A stretch of 64,000 nucleotides of DNA from Bacillota bacterium (GCA_023435025.1 JAEYSE010000039.1:1-64000), one strand, 5' to 3'. Positions 35,032 through 44,621 are shown, counted from the first letter of the stretch. The notes: generated by a model not told the origin, from the sequence alone. A program made the numbers and translations.

Positions 35032-35595
35032 TTACCGTTTCTGATACAACAGCGTCATGAAGCTCCCCAGCTCTGTTTCATATTCATCTTGAAATATAAG
35101 CTCGCAGTCTCTTTCCATGCCGGCAAAATCATCCCGGCGCAGTAGTTCCTGCTCCGTTATTCTGGGGTTGGTCTGGGGCAGGCCGTAAAACCCGTTGATC
35201 CAGATCGTTCCCCCTGCGGTTACATGGCCAGGCAATACGGACGCAATATGTGCGGCTATCCGGTAATGATTGATAATGACCGAATCAAAGTTTGTAAGCT
35301 CTGAGAATGACTCCAGTAGTGTAAGATCCATTCGCCTTGCTTCCACGGCAAGCCCGCGTTCACTTGCAAACGCGTTCAAGCGGCTCAATCCGTTCTGGCT
35401 AAAATCCACCCCCGTCACCCGAAAACCGTTTTGCGCCAGATAGAGCGCATTTCTGCCATCCCCGCAGGCGATATCCAGCACGCTTCCTTTTTTCAAGCGG
35501 CCGATATCGCGAACAAGCGCTCCGTCCGGCGGCAGCGAGGCCTGCCTTGCGGCAAACCGGCTGTCCCACCATGCGGCGTCACCGATAAATTGCAT
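35032..35595 (-). CDS. Class I SAM-dependent methyltransferase (TehB-like)
   Basis: The 187-residue protein starts at MQFIGDAAWWDSRFA after GGGGGGG; the TehB/thiopurine-type N terminus (WWDSRFA) is followed by motif I VLDIACGDGRNALYLA, motif II (VTGVDFSQNGL) and FDSVIINHYRIA. It methylates a small molecule; tellurite or a thiol-type substrate is possible from family resemblance only. Confidence 0.88.
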   Translation of the reverse strand: MQFIGDAAWWDSRFAARQASLPPDGALVRDIGRLKKGSVLDIACGDGRNALYLAQNGFRVTGVDFSQNGLSRLNAFASERGLAVEARRMDLTLLESFSELTNFDSVIINHYRIAAHIASVLPGHVTAGGTIWINGFYGLPQTNPRITEQELLRRDDFAGMERDCELIFQDEYETELGSFMTLLYQKR

Positions 35596-35804
35596 TTTGC
35601 CCCCCCATCCTTGATTTGATAGGTGCCATTCAACATGCCACGAATATATAAAGAGCCCCGCAAGGTACTTTCGGGGCAAACTCGAGCCAGCGTTTCCATT
35701 CGGCTATCGGATGCGCGGCAGCGTCTGCAGCACACTGACGCCCTTTCACGCATCATTCGTTGGCATATTCAATTTTACAGCGGCGAGGGTTCATGGCCTC
35801 CGCC

Positions 35805-36920
35805 TCACGCTTCAAGTAAAATCGTCCGCACCAGCGATGCGATATTGCAAAGTTCGTCTACAGTAGTATATTCCTCTTTCGAGTGGCAGCGGTTCATGGC
35901 GGTGGCAAGCACCAGCCCGGTTAATCCGTTTTGGGAAAGATAATTGTTGTCGCTTCCGCCGAACGTCGCTTCCAGGCCCCCGGCAAGCCCCAATGCCTTG
36001 CAGGCTTTTTGGTAGCGCGCCGTTACCGGATGATCAAGCGCCGTTTCATATGCCCGGCAGCCCAGACGGTCTTCAAAACGTAGCGTCGCACCAACACTTT
36101 GCGCGGCCTGTAAAAACGCCTGTTCTACCGCCTGCAGCGCATCGAGCGCCTTTTCATGCCTATAGCTCCGGATCTCGCCGCGCACCATGCAGCTTTCCGG
36201 CACGATATTGGTGACGGTGCCGCCCTCGATAAACCCGATGTTGAGGGTCGTTTCCTCATCGAGCCGCCCCATATTCAGCTGCGATATCGCGCTGGCAGCC
36301 GCCTGTATGGCATGTACCCCTTTTTCCGGCTCAAACCCGGCATGCGCGGCCCTGCCCTTAAGCTGCGCCGTGAACAGCAGTATGGTAGGGGCCTTGTAGG
36401 CGGCGTTGCCCACCGGGCCAACCAGATCCAGTACATAGACCTCTTTGGAATGGAGTAGAGAATAGTCAATATTTGCGGCTCCACAGGCGTAGACTTCCTC
36501 CGCCACGGTAAAAAGCACCTCTATTGGGCGGTGGGAAACGCCGGATTCTGTTATGCTTTCCACCGCCTCCAATATTGCGGCAATTCCGGCGTAATCGTCC
36601 GCGCCCAGTATCGTGTCCCCGGCGCTTGTGATTTTACCGTCCTCATGGAATACCGCGCGCTTGTTGTGGCAAGGCCCTACGGTATCCATATGCGCGCACA
36701 AAAGCAGCGGCGGGTAAGGCAGGCTGCCCTCCAGGTATCCGTACAGATTTCCGCAGTTTCCGTTGATCTTCTCCCCAGCGTCGTCCTGCTTTACGGTAAA
36801 ACCCAGCTTTATAAGGCGTTCCGTAAGATAAGCGGCTGTCTCTTTTTCTGAATACGAGGGGCTGTCTATGGCGACAAGCTCGGCAAACGTGCCGAGCAGC
36901 CGCTCTCGGTTGATGGTCAT
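35805..36920 (-). CDS. M20 family metallopeptidase
   Basis: The 371-residue protein shows the M20 di-zinc pattern: LLLCAHMDTVGP, GADDYAGIAAILEAV, FTVAEEVYACGA (catalytic and bridging Glu-Glu), a dimerisation domain and a late FGGSDNN..LATAMNRCHSKEEY carrying the final His ligand. It resembles PepT-like tripeptidases. Cytoplasmic. AGGAG lies upstream of the ATG. The LigD ligase gene diverges from it. Confidence 0.92.
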   Translation of the reverse strand: MTINRERLLGTFAELVAIDSPSYSEKETAAYLTERLIKLGFTVKQDDAGEKINGNCGNLYGYLEGSLPYPPLLLCAHMDTVGPCHNKRAVFHEDGKITSAGDTILGADDYAGIAAILEAVESITESGVSHRPIEVLFTVAEEVYACGAANIDYSLLHSKEVYVLDLVGPVGNAAYKAPTILLFTAQLKGRAAHAGFEPEKGVHAIQAAASAISQLNMGRLDEETTLNIGFIEGGTVTNIVPESCMVRGEIRSYRHEKALDALQAVEQAFLQAAQSVGATLRFEDRLGCRAYETALDHPVTARYQKACKALGLAGGLEATFGGSDNNYLSQNGLTGLVLATAMNRCHSKEEYTTVDELCNIASLVRTILLEA

Positions 36921-37090
36921 GTTACACTCCTGACGAATACTTATAGGATATATATGTTAAAGGAAAAGTGTGCATTGTTCAAGCAATTGCTAAAAATCCA
37001 ATGAATTCGATTTGTCTGCAAACCATGGCATCGGTGTTCATAAAATCTCCCCATCCGCTCAAACTACTAAAAACCGGAAAGGAGCGCAGC

Positions 37091-38002
37091 ATGACGTCCG
37101 AAACTTGGCCCGTCATACCCATGGAACTTACCATACAGGACGTCCCGTATGACAGCCCGGATACGCTGTTCCAGGTGAAGTGGGACGGCGTAAGGTGCTT
37201 GGCCTATTCATACCCGGATGGCGTGCGTCTCTACAACCGGCGCCTCAACGCGCGAACAACGCAATATCCGGAGCTGATTTCGTGTTTATCCGCCCTGCCT
37301 CCAGGCACGGTGCTCGATGGAGAGATCGTCGCTCTGGGGCCGGATGGCAAGCCGAGTTTCCCCCGCGTTCTGCGGAGGGATCTGGCGCGCTCCGTCTCCA
37401 AAATAAATGTGCTAAAGAACAGCGTGCCTATCCACTATATGGTGTTCGATATTCTCTGGCATGCCGGTGAGCCCGTATACTCTCTGCCACTCGGAAAGCG
37501 GCTTGACCTGTTAGGGCGCATTCCTCTCCCCCCACCCGCCTTCCTTGTGGACAGCATGCCGGGACATGGGAGCGCGCTGTTTGAGGCAGTCAAAGCCGAA
37601 GGGCTGGAGGGCATCGTCGCCAAAAAAGCCGATAGCCTCTACCGGATCGGGGAACGTTCTGCAGATTGGCAGAAAATCAAATGCACGCGTGAAATGGACG
37701 GGTTTATCGGCGGCTATATCAAAAAGCCGGACGGCATGCGCTGCTTGCTGGTGGGCGTTTTGGAGGAGGACAGGCTGCTCTATATCGGGAAAGCGTCCTC
37801 GGGGCCGACGCACAAAGACTGGAGCAAGCTTCATGCCCGCCTCCAAAGCATCCCCGGCCCGTGCCCGTTTGATAATCCTCCCGCCACGGAAAAGGACGCC
37901 GTATGGGTGGAACCCCTGCTGCCCATACGAGTACGTTTTATGGAATATACCAAGGAGGGCGTCATGCGCGCCCCCGCCATTATTAAAATGCCCGAGGTGT
38001 AA
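37091..38002 (+). CDS. ligD: ATP-dependent DNA ligase, LigD ligase domain
   Basis: The 303-residue protein is the ligase module of LigD: nucleotidyl-transfer motif I VKWDGVR with the adenylated Lys at ~30, motif III DGEIVALGPDGKPSF, motif IV (EGIVAKKADSLYR) and V (WQKIKC), then an OB-fold. The ATG at 37091 has AAAGGAG upstream; the frame is open 41 codons earlier without a ribosome site. In Bacillus LigD ligase and polymerase are one protein; here they are two genes separated by one base. Confidence 0.93.
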   Translation: MTSETWPVIPMELTIQDVPYDSPDTLFQVKWDGVRCLAYSYPDGVRLYNRRLNARTTQYPELISCLSALPPGTVLDGEIVALGPDGKPSFPRVLRRDLARSVSKINVLKNSVPIHYMVFDILWHAGEPVYSLPLGKRLDLLGRIPLPPPAFLVDSMPGHGSALFEAVKAEGLEGIVAKKADSLYRIGERSADWQKIKCTREMDGFIGGYIKKPDGMRCLLVGVLEEDRLLYIGKASSGPTHKDWSKLHARLQSIPGPCPFDNPPATEKDAVWVEPLLPIRVRFMEYTKEGVMRAPAIIKMPEV

Positions 38003-38003
38003 C

Positions 38004-38891
38004 ATGGCAGCCGCAAAAGAACATTTTACATTAGAAGGCCGGGAACTTGGACTGACTCACCTTGATAAGGTCTATTTCCCGGCCATAAATGCCACTAAGG
38101 CGGAACTGATTGAATACTACCTCAATATGGCCCCCTACATCCTGCCATATTTGAAAAACCGCCCGTTTTCTATGCTGCACTACCCGCACGGCGTGGAGGG
38201 GGAGACTTTTTTTCAAAAGCAGCGTCCGGATGACGCGCCGGATTGGTTAGAGGGCGTCAGCATCCCATCGAAAGAAAAAGTTGTGGATTGGTGTCTGGTC
38301 AACGATGCGCCAAGCTTACTCTACATGGTCAACCGCTCGTGTCTGGAAACCCATGCGTGGTTTTCCCGCGTGCCGCGCTTGGATGAGCCGGATGTCGCGA
38401 TATTTGATATCGACCCATCCGGCAATACGGGTTTTTCACATGCCGTGGAAGGTGCGCTTCTTGTAAAGTCCGCCCTGGAGGCGTACGGCCTTTTTTCCAT
38501 ACCCAAGACCTCGGGCAAGACGGGTGTGCATGTGGTGGTGCCCATACAACCCACGTCGTTTGAGAAGGCGAGAAAGTTTCTGACCGTGATCTGCAAAGCC
38601 ATTGAAAAAGCAAGGCCGGACTTGTTCACCACCGAGCGCACCATTAAAAAACGGGGCGACCGGGTGTACCTGGATGCCGTGCAAAACGCGCGCGGGAAGA
38701 CACTCCCCTCCCCCTACAGCGTCAGGTCCACCCCCAACGCCAGCGTTTCTACTCCGCTGACCTGGGCGGAACTTAGCCGCGGCATGACGCCGGAGCAATT
38801 CCATATCCGCAACATCGCGCAGCGCATACAAGACGTGGGCGATCTGTTCGCGCCCGCTTATACAAAGCAACAGATACTCCCAGAGTTATAA
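38004..38891 (+). CDS. LigD polymerase domain protein (AEP primase type)
   Basis: The 295-residue protein matches the stand-alone LigD-type Pol/primase: LDKVYFPAINATKAELIEYY, SMLHYPHGVEGETFFQKQ, PDVAIFDIDPS with the two metal-binding Asp, and SGKTGVHVVVPI with the catalytic His. It adds nucleotides at broken DNA ends during end joining. The ATG follows the ligase stop by one base, with GAGG 5-6 bases upstream. It converges with ku. Confidence 0.94.
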   Translation: MAAAKEHFTLEGRELGLTHLDKVYFPAINATKAELIEYYLNMAPYILPYLKNRPFSMLHYPHGVEGETFFQKQRPDDAPDWLEGVSIPSKEKVVDWCLVNDAPSLLYMVNRSCLETHAWFSRVPRLDEPDVAIFDIDPSGNTGFSHAVEGALLVKSALEAYGLFSIPKTSGKTGVHVVVPIQPTSFEKARKFLTVICKAIEKARPDLFTTERTIKKRGDRVYLDAVQNARGKTLPSPYSVRSTPNASVSTPLTWAELSRGMTPEQFHIRNIAQRIQDVGDLFAPAYTKQQILPEL

Positions 38892-38985
38892 AACCCTTTT
38901 TCCAAAGCACAAATGGGTTTTTCGGAGACGGGGTCTTAGGGCAGGCCCTAAACGGGTGTTTGAGGGCAGCGCCCCCAATACCCAT
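38890..38985. terminator. Terminator-like hairpins between ligD-pol and ku
   Basis: AAAACCC / GGGTTTT (38890-38921) ends in a T run on the plus strand; a second imperfect stem of G/C runs (38955-38985) could end the ku message. Confidence 0.5.
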
Positions 38986-39831
38986 TTATTCCCCGCTTAC
39001 CGCCTTGCGTTTCCTTGGCTTCTTTTCTTTTGAAACGGGCGGTTCGTTCTTGGCTTTTGTGGCTTCCACGCTCTGGCGCAAGCGTTCCATCAAATCCACG
39101 ACATTGCCCGTGGGTGCTTCCACGGCTTCGGGCTCCACCACCTGCTTTCCTTCCACCTTGGCACGGATGAGTTTTAAAAGCTCCTCCCGGTATGCATCGT
39201 GATATTTTTCGGGTTTGAACTCCGCCGTAAGGTTCTGTACAAGCTGTATGGCCATATTCATTTCCTCGGGCCGAACGGCTATGCTTTCCGATAGCTGCGC
39301 GATGCCGAGCTCCGCCGTATCGCGTATTTCATCCTGAAAATACATCATGGCGACGGAAATGGTATCCCCAATCAGGCGTATGAGACACAGGTGTTCTTTT
39401 TCCCGCAGCGTTACCTTGGCCACGGCCACCCGTCCTGTCTGGCGCATGGCCTCCCGCAGAATAAGATAGGCCTTTTCGCCGCCCTTTTCCGGCCAGAGGT
39501 AGTAGGTCTTGTCAAAGTAGACCGGATCGACTTCCTCTATATGGATAAAATCTACGATATCCATGTACTTCGCGCTTTTGATAGGCAGCGCGTCTAGCTC
39601 ATCGCTGGTAATCAGCACGAATTTGCCCGGCTCATACTCAAAACCCTTTACAATATCCTCATACGCCACTTCCTTGTTGCATTTGCTGCAGAACCGCTTT
39701 TGGTTGATGGGCGTATTGCATGCCTTGTGCAGCTGCCGGAAGCTGATGTTCTCCTTCTGCGTGGCGGAACCCATCTTGACCGGGACATTCAATAGCCCAA
39801 AGCTGATGGCGCCTTTCCATACCGTTTGCAT
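38986..39831 (-). CDS. ku: Ku DNA end-binding protein
   Basis: The 281-residue protein begins MQTVWKGAISFGLLNVPVKM and continues with the Ku core (CNTPINQKRFCSKCNKEVAYEDIVKGFEYEPGKFV..). The C terminus is a basic Lys/Arg tail. Ku binds double-strand ends and recruits LigD. GGAGGGG precedes the ATG at 39831. With the two ligD genes it makes a complete end-joining set, relevant to DNA repair in dormant spores. Confidence 0.96.
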   Translation of the reverse strand: MQTVWKGAISFGLLNVPVKMGSATQKENISFRQLHKACNTPINQKRFCSKCNKEVAYEDIVKGFEYEPGKFVLITSDELDALPIKSAKYMDIVDFIHIEEVDPVYFDKTYYLWPEKGGEKAYLILREAMRQTGRVAVAKVTLREKEHLCLIRLIGDTISVAMMYFQDEIRDTAELGIAQLSESIAVRPEEMNMAIQLVQNLTAEFKPEKYHDAYREELLKLIRAKVEGKQVVEPEAVEAPTGNVVDLMERLRQSVEATKAKNEPPVSKEKKPRKRKAVSGE

Positions 39832-39921
39832 CGCAACCCCTCCTTTTCCTTTTAGTTTGCCGAAGCCGGCAGGAAACATGCGTTACGATTTACCTGTGCA
39901 ATATCGGGTAATTCCTCTTTC

Positions 39922-39951
39922 TTTACAGGCCATGTATAAATACGGTATAGT
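39922..39951 (+). promoter_or_regulatory. Putative promoter of the DUF2500 gene
   Basis: TTTACA (39922-39927) and TATAGT (39946-39951), 18-base spacer, 66 bases before the start codon. Confidence 0.5.
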
Positions 39952-40017
39952 AAGGGGGTCAAGCAACAAAGCTTTGACGCCATTTTCGCAGGGCGTTGGC
40001 AAGGATAAGGAGTGTCT

Positions 40018-40416
40018 ATGGATTTTTCCCCGTTCGGCGGCATGAGCCTCATGTCTTCCATCATTCCCGTGATTGTTGTGATCGGGTTCATATTTGTATT
40101 TGGCATCATCATCGCCAGTGGCATTAAGGGCGCGGTCCAATGGAAACGGAACAACGACTCACCTGTTTTGTCCGTTATGGCAACAGTCATAACCAAGCGT
40201 GCGGATGTCAGTTACCATCATCACCATAATCACGATATGAATGCAATGAGCCATACCACATCCTCCACTACGTATTACGTAACCTTTCAGGTGGAAAGCG
40301 GGGATCGCATGGAATTTTCCGTGCGCGATACGGAGTATGGGTTGCTCGTGGAAGGAGACGCCGGAAAACTGACCTTTCAGGGGACACGGTACCTGGGGTT
40401 TGAGCGTCAACGGTAG
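40018..40416 (+). CDS. DUF2500 family membrane protein with His-rich segment
   Basis: The 132-residue protein has one N-terminal helix (SIIPVIVVIGFIFVFGIIIA), a His-rich stretch (YHHHHNHDMNAMSH), and a small beta domain (TYYVTFQVESGDRMEFSV..EYGLLVEGDAGKLTFQGTRYLGFE), which matches DUF2500. AAGGAG precedes the ATG at 40018. The His run suggests metal contact, but the function of the family is unknown. Monocistronic between a promoter and a hairpin terminator. Confidence 0.85.
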   Translation: MDFSPFGGMSLMSSIIPVIVVIGFIFVFGIIIASGIKGAVQWKRNNDSPVLSVMATVITKRADVSYHHHHNHDMNAMSHTTSSTTYYVTFQVESGDRMEFSVRDTEYGLLVEGDAGKLTFQGTRYLGFERQR

Positions 40417-40455
40417 AAGCGAAATACCTGTTACAATACTATTAACACATACAAA

Positions 40456-40481
40456 GGGAGCCGTTTGAAGCAACGGCTCCC
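40456..40481. terminator. Terminator after the DUF2500 gene
   Basis: GGGAGCCGTT / AACGGCTCCC, 10-bp stem, 6-base loop; flanks AAA and CTTACTTT. It stands between convergent genes. Confidence 0.7.
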
Positions 40482-40503
40482 CTTACTTTGCTCGTCATAA
40501 TGC

Positions 40504-41247
40504 TCATTTGGCGCGCTTTGCTACTACTATTAAACGCCAGCTTTTTTCATTGTAGTCACTCATATCATAATTACCGTAAATTTGTATGTTTTCAAAACCC
40601 GCCTGTGAAAGTAATCTTTTGTAATCATCATCAAGAATAATTCTATAGACAATGTCATATTGATTGCTTTCTACACGGCTTTCGGAGTGAAATAAATCCA
40701 AAACATGGATGTTTTGAAATTTGTCATCATGTTCTTTTATGAATATTCGCGAAAAATCCTTTCTATTTATGACGACTTCAATAGAAGGCAACGACAATGT
40801 AAAATGTGTAGTCCCTTGCGTTAAAATCAGCAGACCATTTTCATTTAACCTATTTTTCATTGATTTTAGGGCGATAATTAAATCCTCGTCGGTATGCAGA
40901 TGCGGTAAAGCGGTTGTAAGGCAAATAATAGCGTCAAATGTGTCCGTATGTTTTTGTTCCAAATATCTGAAATCACATTGACATAGAGGTACCGCTTTTC
41001 CGTGTTTTTTTAAATTCTTTTCCGCAACTTCAAGCATTGCTTCCGAATAGTCAGAACCGCTGACGCAAAGCCCCATTTGTGAAAGCATATATAAATGCTG
41101 CCCTGTACCGCAGGCACAGTCCAAAACGCTATTTACATGGTGCATTTTAAACAAGGTTTCAAAAAATAATTTTTCATCTCCAAGATATTCTTCAATTGCG
41201 CCAAACTCATCATAATCATATGCAAATTTTTCATATAAGTCTTTCAT
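40504..41247 (-). CDS. Class I SAM-dependent methyltransferase
   Basis: The 247-residue protein has motif I VLDCACGTGQHLYML, motif II VSGSDYSEAML and FDAIICLTTALPHL. N-terminal KFAYDYDEFG is typical of methyltransferase_11/25 proteins acting on small molecules. AT-richer than its neighbours, perhaps a later arrival. Substrate unknown; not in an operon. Confidence 0.87.
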   Translation of the reverse strand: MKDLYEKFAYDYDEFGAIEEYLGDEKLFFETLFKMHHVNSVLDCACGTGQHLYMLSQMGLCVSGSDYSEAMLEVAEKNLKKHGKAVPLCQCDFRYLEQKHTDTFDAIICLTTALPHLHTDEDLIIALKSMKNRLNENGLLILTQGTTHFTLSLPSIEVVINRKDFSRIFIKEHDDKFQNIHVLDLFHSESRVESNQYDIVYRIILDDDYKRLLSQAGFENIQIYGNYDMSDYNEKSWRLIVVAKRAK

Positions 41248-41398
41248 GAACCACACCACCTAACACAAATAATATTACTAACATTTTGTCAAACACGATA
41301 TCAGGTATCTGTGCCAAAACCTATAACAAGGAAACGACAAACACAAAAAGCCACTAAACTTCTCTATGACGTCAAGTCCGACAAACGAGCGTTTTTTG

Positions 41399-42760
41399 TT
41401 ATCTCAGAAACGTGCGAATCATATGCTCTCTCTTTTTGGTGTAGGGGTGGTATCGCATGGGCAAATCCATCCAGGTGGATTTTTTGACGATGCTCTTATA
41501 ATGCGTAAAGGTATCAAAGCTCTGTTTGCCGTGGTAGCTGCCCATACCGCTTTCCCCCACGCCGCCGAATCCCATATGCGAGGTCGCAACGTGAATCACG
41601 GTATCATTGATGCAGCCGCCTCCAAAGCGGATTTCATTGAGCATGCGGCGCTCCGTTTGTTCCCGCTCGGTAAAGAGGTACAGCGCAAGCGGGGAGGGGC
41701 GTTCGTTTACAAAGCGAATGGCTTCATCCAGCGTACGGTACGTGAGGACGGGAAGGATAGGGCCGAATATTTCTTCCTGCATCACGGCGTCGTCGGGCGT
41801 AACCCCATCGAGTATGGTCAGGGACATGCGGCGCTTTTCCCGGTCCATCCGGCCGCCATAGTATATTTTGCCGCTGTTTAGAAGCCCTGCCAGCCGGTCA
41901 AAATGCTTGTGGTTGACGATAGCGGGGAGATCGCTTTCGTCGCCATTGGGGAAGCTTGCTTCCATCGAAGCCTTGAGCGCCTTTAGAAGCGGCTCGCGCA
42001 CACCTTCCTGCACCAGCACATAATCCGGCGCAACACAGGTCTGCCCGGCGTTGATCGTTTTTCCGAATGCGATACGCTTTGCGGCCATCGAGATGTTTGC
42101 GCTTTCGTCCACAATCACAGGGCTTTTCCCGCCCAGCTCAAGGCTGACGGGCGTTAAGGTTTTCGCGGCGCTTTCCATGACGAGCTTGCCCACCTCAACG
42201 CTCCCCGTAAAGAAGATATAATCAAACTTCTCCCGCAACAGTGCCTGATTCTGTTCACGCCCACCCTCTATGACAGCGATATAGGAAGGATCAAAGCAAC
42301 CTTTTATTAGCTCGGCGATTGCACGGCTGGTGGCGGGGGCGTAGGCGGAGGGCTTCAATATGGTGCAGTTGCCCGCCGCGATCGCACCAATAAGGGGCGC
42401 TATGCAAAGCTGGAACGGATAGTTCCACGGGGAAAGAATCAGCGTAAGGCCGTACGGTTCGGGTACGACAAAGCTTTTGGCGTGGAACTGGGCGAGAGGT
42501 GTTGGCGCTTTTTTCGTCTTAGCCCATTTTGGAAGATGTTTTAACGTATAGCGCAGTTCTTCAAGCACAATGCCGATTTCCGTCATGTACGCTTCCATAG
42601 GCGCTTTGTTCAGGTCGGTCTTCAGCGCTCTGCATAGCACGCCTTCGCTTTTGCGGATGGCGGCTTGCAGCTTTTCCAAGGCCGCAATTCGGATGCCCAG
42701 CGGCCTGGTCGCGCCTGTATCAAAGTAAGCCCTTTGGCGGGCGATGAGTTCAGTAATCAA
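41399..42760 (-). CDS. Class 3-type aldehyde dehydrogenase
   Basis: The 453-residue enzyme has the short class 3 ALDH form with FTGSVEVGKLVM, catalytic Glu in LELGGKSPVIVD and catalytic Cys in INAGQTCVAPDYVL, and ends in a hydrophobic-basic tail. It oxidises medium or long-chain aliphatic aldehydes with NAD(P). It starts at TTG after AGGAGG. It diverges from the MarR-MFS operon. Confidence 0.94.
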   Translation of the reverse strand: MITELIARQRAYFDTGATRPLGIRIAALEKLQAAIRKSEGVLCRALKTDLNKAPMEAYMTEIGIVLEELRYTLKHLPKWAKTKKAPTPLAQFHAKSFVVPEPYGLTLILSPWNYPFQLCIAPLIGAIAAGNCTILKPSAYAPATSRAIAELIKGCFDPSYIAVIEGGREQNQALLREKFDYIFFTGSVEVGKLVMESAAKTLTPVSLELGGKSPVIVDESANISMAAKRIAFGKTINAGQTCVAPDYVLVQEGVREPLLKALKASMEASFPNGDESDLPAIVNHKHFDRLAGLLNSGKIYYGGRMDREKRRMSLTILDGVTPDDAVMQEEIFGPILPVLTYRTLDEAIRFVNERPSPLALYLFTEREQTERRMLNEIRFGGGCINDTVIHVATSHMGFGGVGESGMGSYHGKQSFDTFTHYKSIVKKSTWMDLPMRYHPYTKKREHMIRTFLR

Positions 42761-42876
42761 GCTCTCTTTCCTCCTATATCAACAAGCCGGGCCCCACGGG
42801 CAGCGTAGAAACGCTCAATTATGCCCTTAGTATACCTTAATACACCGGGCTAAGGAAATCCAGCATCGAATATTAG

Positions 42877-42930
42877 TTGCAAGGGAAACCATATTGTCTT
42901 ATACTTCAATTAGTTTCACAAGAAACTAAT
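42877..42930 (+). promoter_or_regulatory. Sigma-A promoter and MarR operator of the marR-MFS operon
   Basis: TTGCAA (42877-42882) and TATACT (42900-42905) are 17 bases apart. Immediately downstream ATTAGTTTC-ACAA-GAAACTAAT (42909-42930) is a perfect 9-bp inverted repeat across the transcription start. This fits autorepression by the MarR protein that follows. Confidence 0.75.
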
Positions 42931-42944
42931 TAGGAGGAATCTGC

Positions 42945-43385
42945 ATGGAAAGTATCGGCAAGCTCAACGCCGCCATATATCGGAACCTGCAAAGCATACT
43001 CAACGCCAAACTAAAGGAGCTTCCCATCCGGAGCAGCCAGCACGATTTTCTGTATGTCATCAGCCTTTATGAAGGCATTACACAAAAGGAATTGAGCGCA
43101 TACCTGCATGTAGGAAAAGCGACAACGGCAAAGGCCTGCAAAAGCCTGGCGGGGCACGGCTACATCCGCATGGAAAAGGATGAAAAGGACAGACGTTTTG
43201 AGCGGCTGTATCTGACCGAGCATGGGCGAGCGGTGGCCCCACTCATACATGAAACGTTTCGGGAGCTTGTTAACCTCACCACCAGGGATCTTTCTCCCGA
43301 AGAGGCGGAAACGGCGGTACGCCTGCTGAGAAAAATACTCGCGACGCTTACAAAAGAAAAGCAGTCCACCGGCGGGCCAGATTAA
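42945..43385 (+). CDS. MarR family transcriptional regulator
   Basis: The 146-residue protein has the MarR winged helix (ITQKELSAYLHVGKATTAKACKSLAGHGYIRMEKDEKDRRFERLYLTEHG). TTAGGAGGAA is just upstream of the ATG. It overlaps or abuts the MFS gene, which it probably controls. Confidence 0.92.
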   Translation: MESIGKLNAAIYRNLQSILNAKLKELPIRSSQHDFLYVISLYEGITQKELSAYLHVGKATTAKACKSLAGHGYIRMEKDEKDRRFERLYLTEHGRAVAPLIHETFRELVNLTTRDLSPEEAETAVRLLRKILATLTKEKQSTGGPD

Positions 43386-43414
43386 TGCATGATATTCAAA
43401 GAAAGGCGTCTTCC

Positions 43415-44583
43415 ATGGAAAAACAACCACTCTGGACAAAAGCATTTATTTTGATGACGGGAATTAACCTGCTTCTGTTCTGCGGCTTCCAGATGTTGCT
43501 GCCCACCCTGCCGCTGTACGCTAAAAGTTTGGGAGGTGCCGATGCTATCCTCGGCTGGGTTACGGGCGCGGTAACGGTCTCCTCCCTGCTCATCCGCCCG
43601 GTTTCCGGAATGATGCTGGATAAGCTGGGCCGGAAAGGGGTTTTGCTTGCGGGTGTCGGCCTGATGGCGCTGATCCCTCTGGCCTTTTTGTGGGCACAAA
43701 GCGTATGGGCGCTTATTCTGGTGCGGTTCCTGCACGGCCTTGGGTGGGGCATTGCAAGCACTGCTGCCAGCACAATCGCCACCGATATCATCCCAAAACA
43801 ACGTCTTGGCGAGGGAATGGGGTATTTCAGCCTTTCAAGCAGCATCGCTATGGCGCTCTCCCCCGGCATCGGCCTTACGCTGTACGGAAAGAGCGGTATT
43901 GCAAGTGCTCTACTTTGTGCGTCCGCTTTAGGGGCTGCATCGCTATGCGTTTCCTTTTTTATTCGTACGGGGAAACCGGAGGCGCCGCCAGAGTCGGCGC
44001 CCCCTTCCCCTTCCTCCCGTCCTGCTCGTCCGTCGCCCCTTCCGCTGTCATGTTTTTTGTCAGCGCCACATACGGCTCCATTACCGGCTTTCTATCGCTT
44101 TACGCCGCTGATAGAGGAATACTCAATATCGGCGTGTTCTTCACCGTATATGCCGTTTCCCTGTTGCTTTTCCGCCCGGTGTCCGGCAAGCTGACGGATC
44201 GCTTCGGCTTTTCACGGGTGATTTACCCCGGACTTGCCGTCTTAATGGCAGCGCTTATTGTGCTTTCTTTTGCAGACACGCTGGTGTATTTTCTCCTTTG
44301 CGCTGTTCTTTACGGCATAGGCTTTAGCGCGGTGCAGTCCAGCCTACAAACCATGGCGGTCATCCGTGCGCCAAAGGAACGCAGGGGCGCCGCCAACGCG
44401 ACGTTCTTTACCGGGTTTGACGGAGGCATTGGCTTTGGAGCGGTGATTGCCGGAGTACTCGTCTCCATAGCGGGGTACGCAAACATGTACCTGCTGTTCT
44501 CTCTGCTCCTTGTGATTGCAGCGCTGCTCTTTCTTTTGATATCAAGAAAGCCCTCCGCTTCCATCGGAGAGAATACGGAATAA
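43415..44583 (+). pseudogene. MFS transporter, frameshifted
   Basis: The first half (residues 1-~195: MEKQPLWTKAFILMTGINLL.., LLIRPVSGMMLDKLGRKGVLL) reads in one frame to ~44000 and then runs into unrelated Pro/Ser-rich sequence ending at 44194. The second half (SAVMFFVSATYGSITGFLSLYAADRG.., VSGKLTDRFGFSRVIYPG, ending 44583) continues in the frame one base earlier. Joining them gives ~390 residues, the usual 12-helix MFS length, so a single base has been lost between about 43995 and 44040; the C-runs at 44000-44004 and 44007-44010 are the likely site. Either a true inactivation or a base-calling error. The transporter would be the MarR-regulated drug exporter. Confidence 0.85.
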
Positions 44584-44596
44584 GACATGCGATCAA

Positions 44597-44621
44597 AAGC
44601 GCTCCGAGTATCGGAGCGCTT
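44597..44621 (+). terminator. Hairpin after the MFS gene
   Basis: AAGCGCTCCGA / TCGGAGCGCTT, perfect 11-bp stem with a 3-base loop. The minus strand has the T-rich side (TTTTGAT), the plus strand does not. Confidence 0.6.

Noticed and set aside
36968..37090. N-terminal extension of the LigD ligase
   Set aside because: No ribosome site; AAAGGAG stands before the ATG at 37091 and family members start there.
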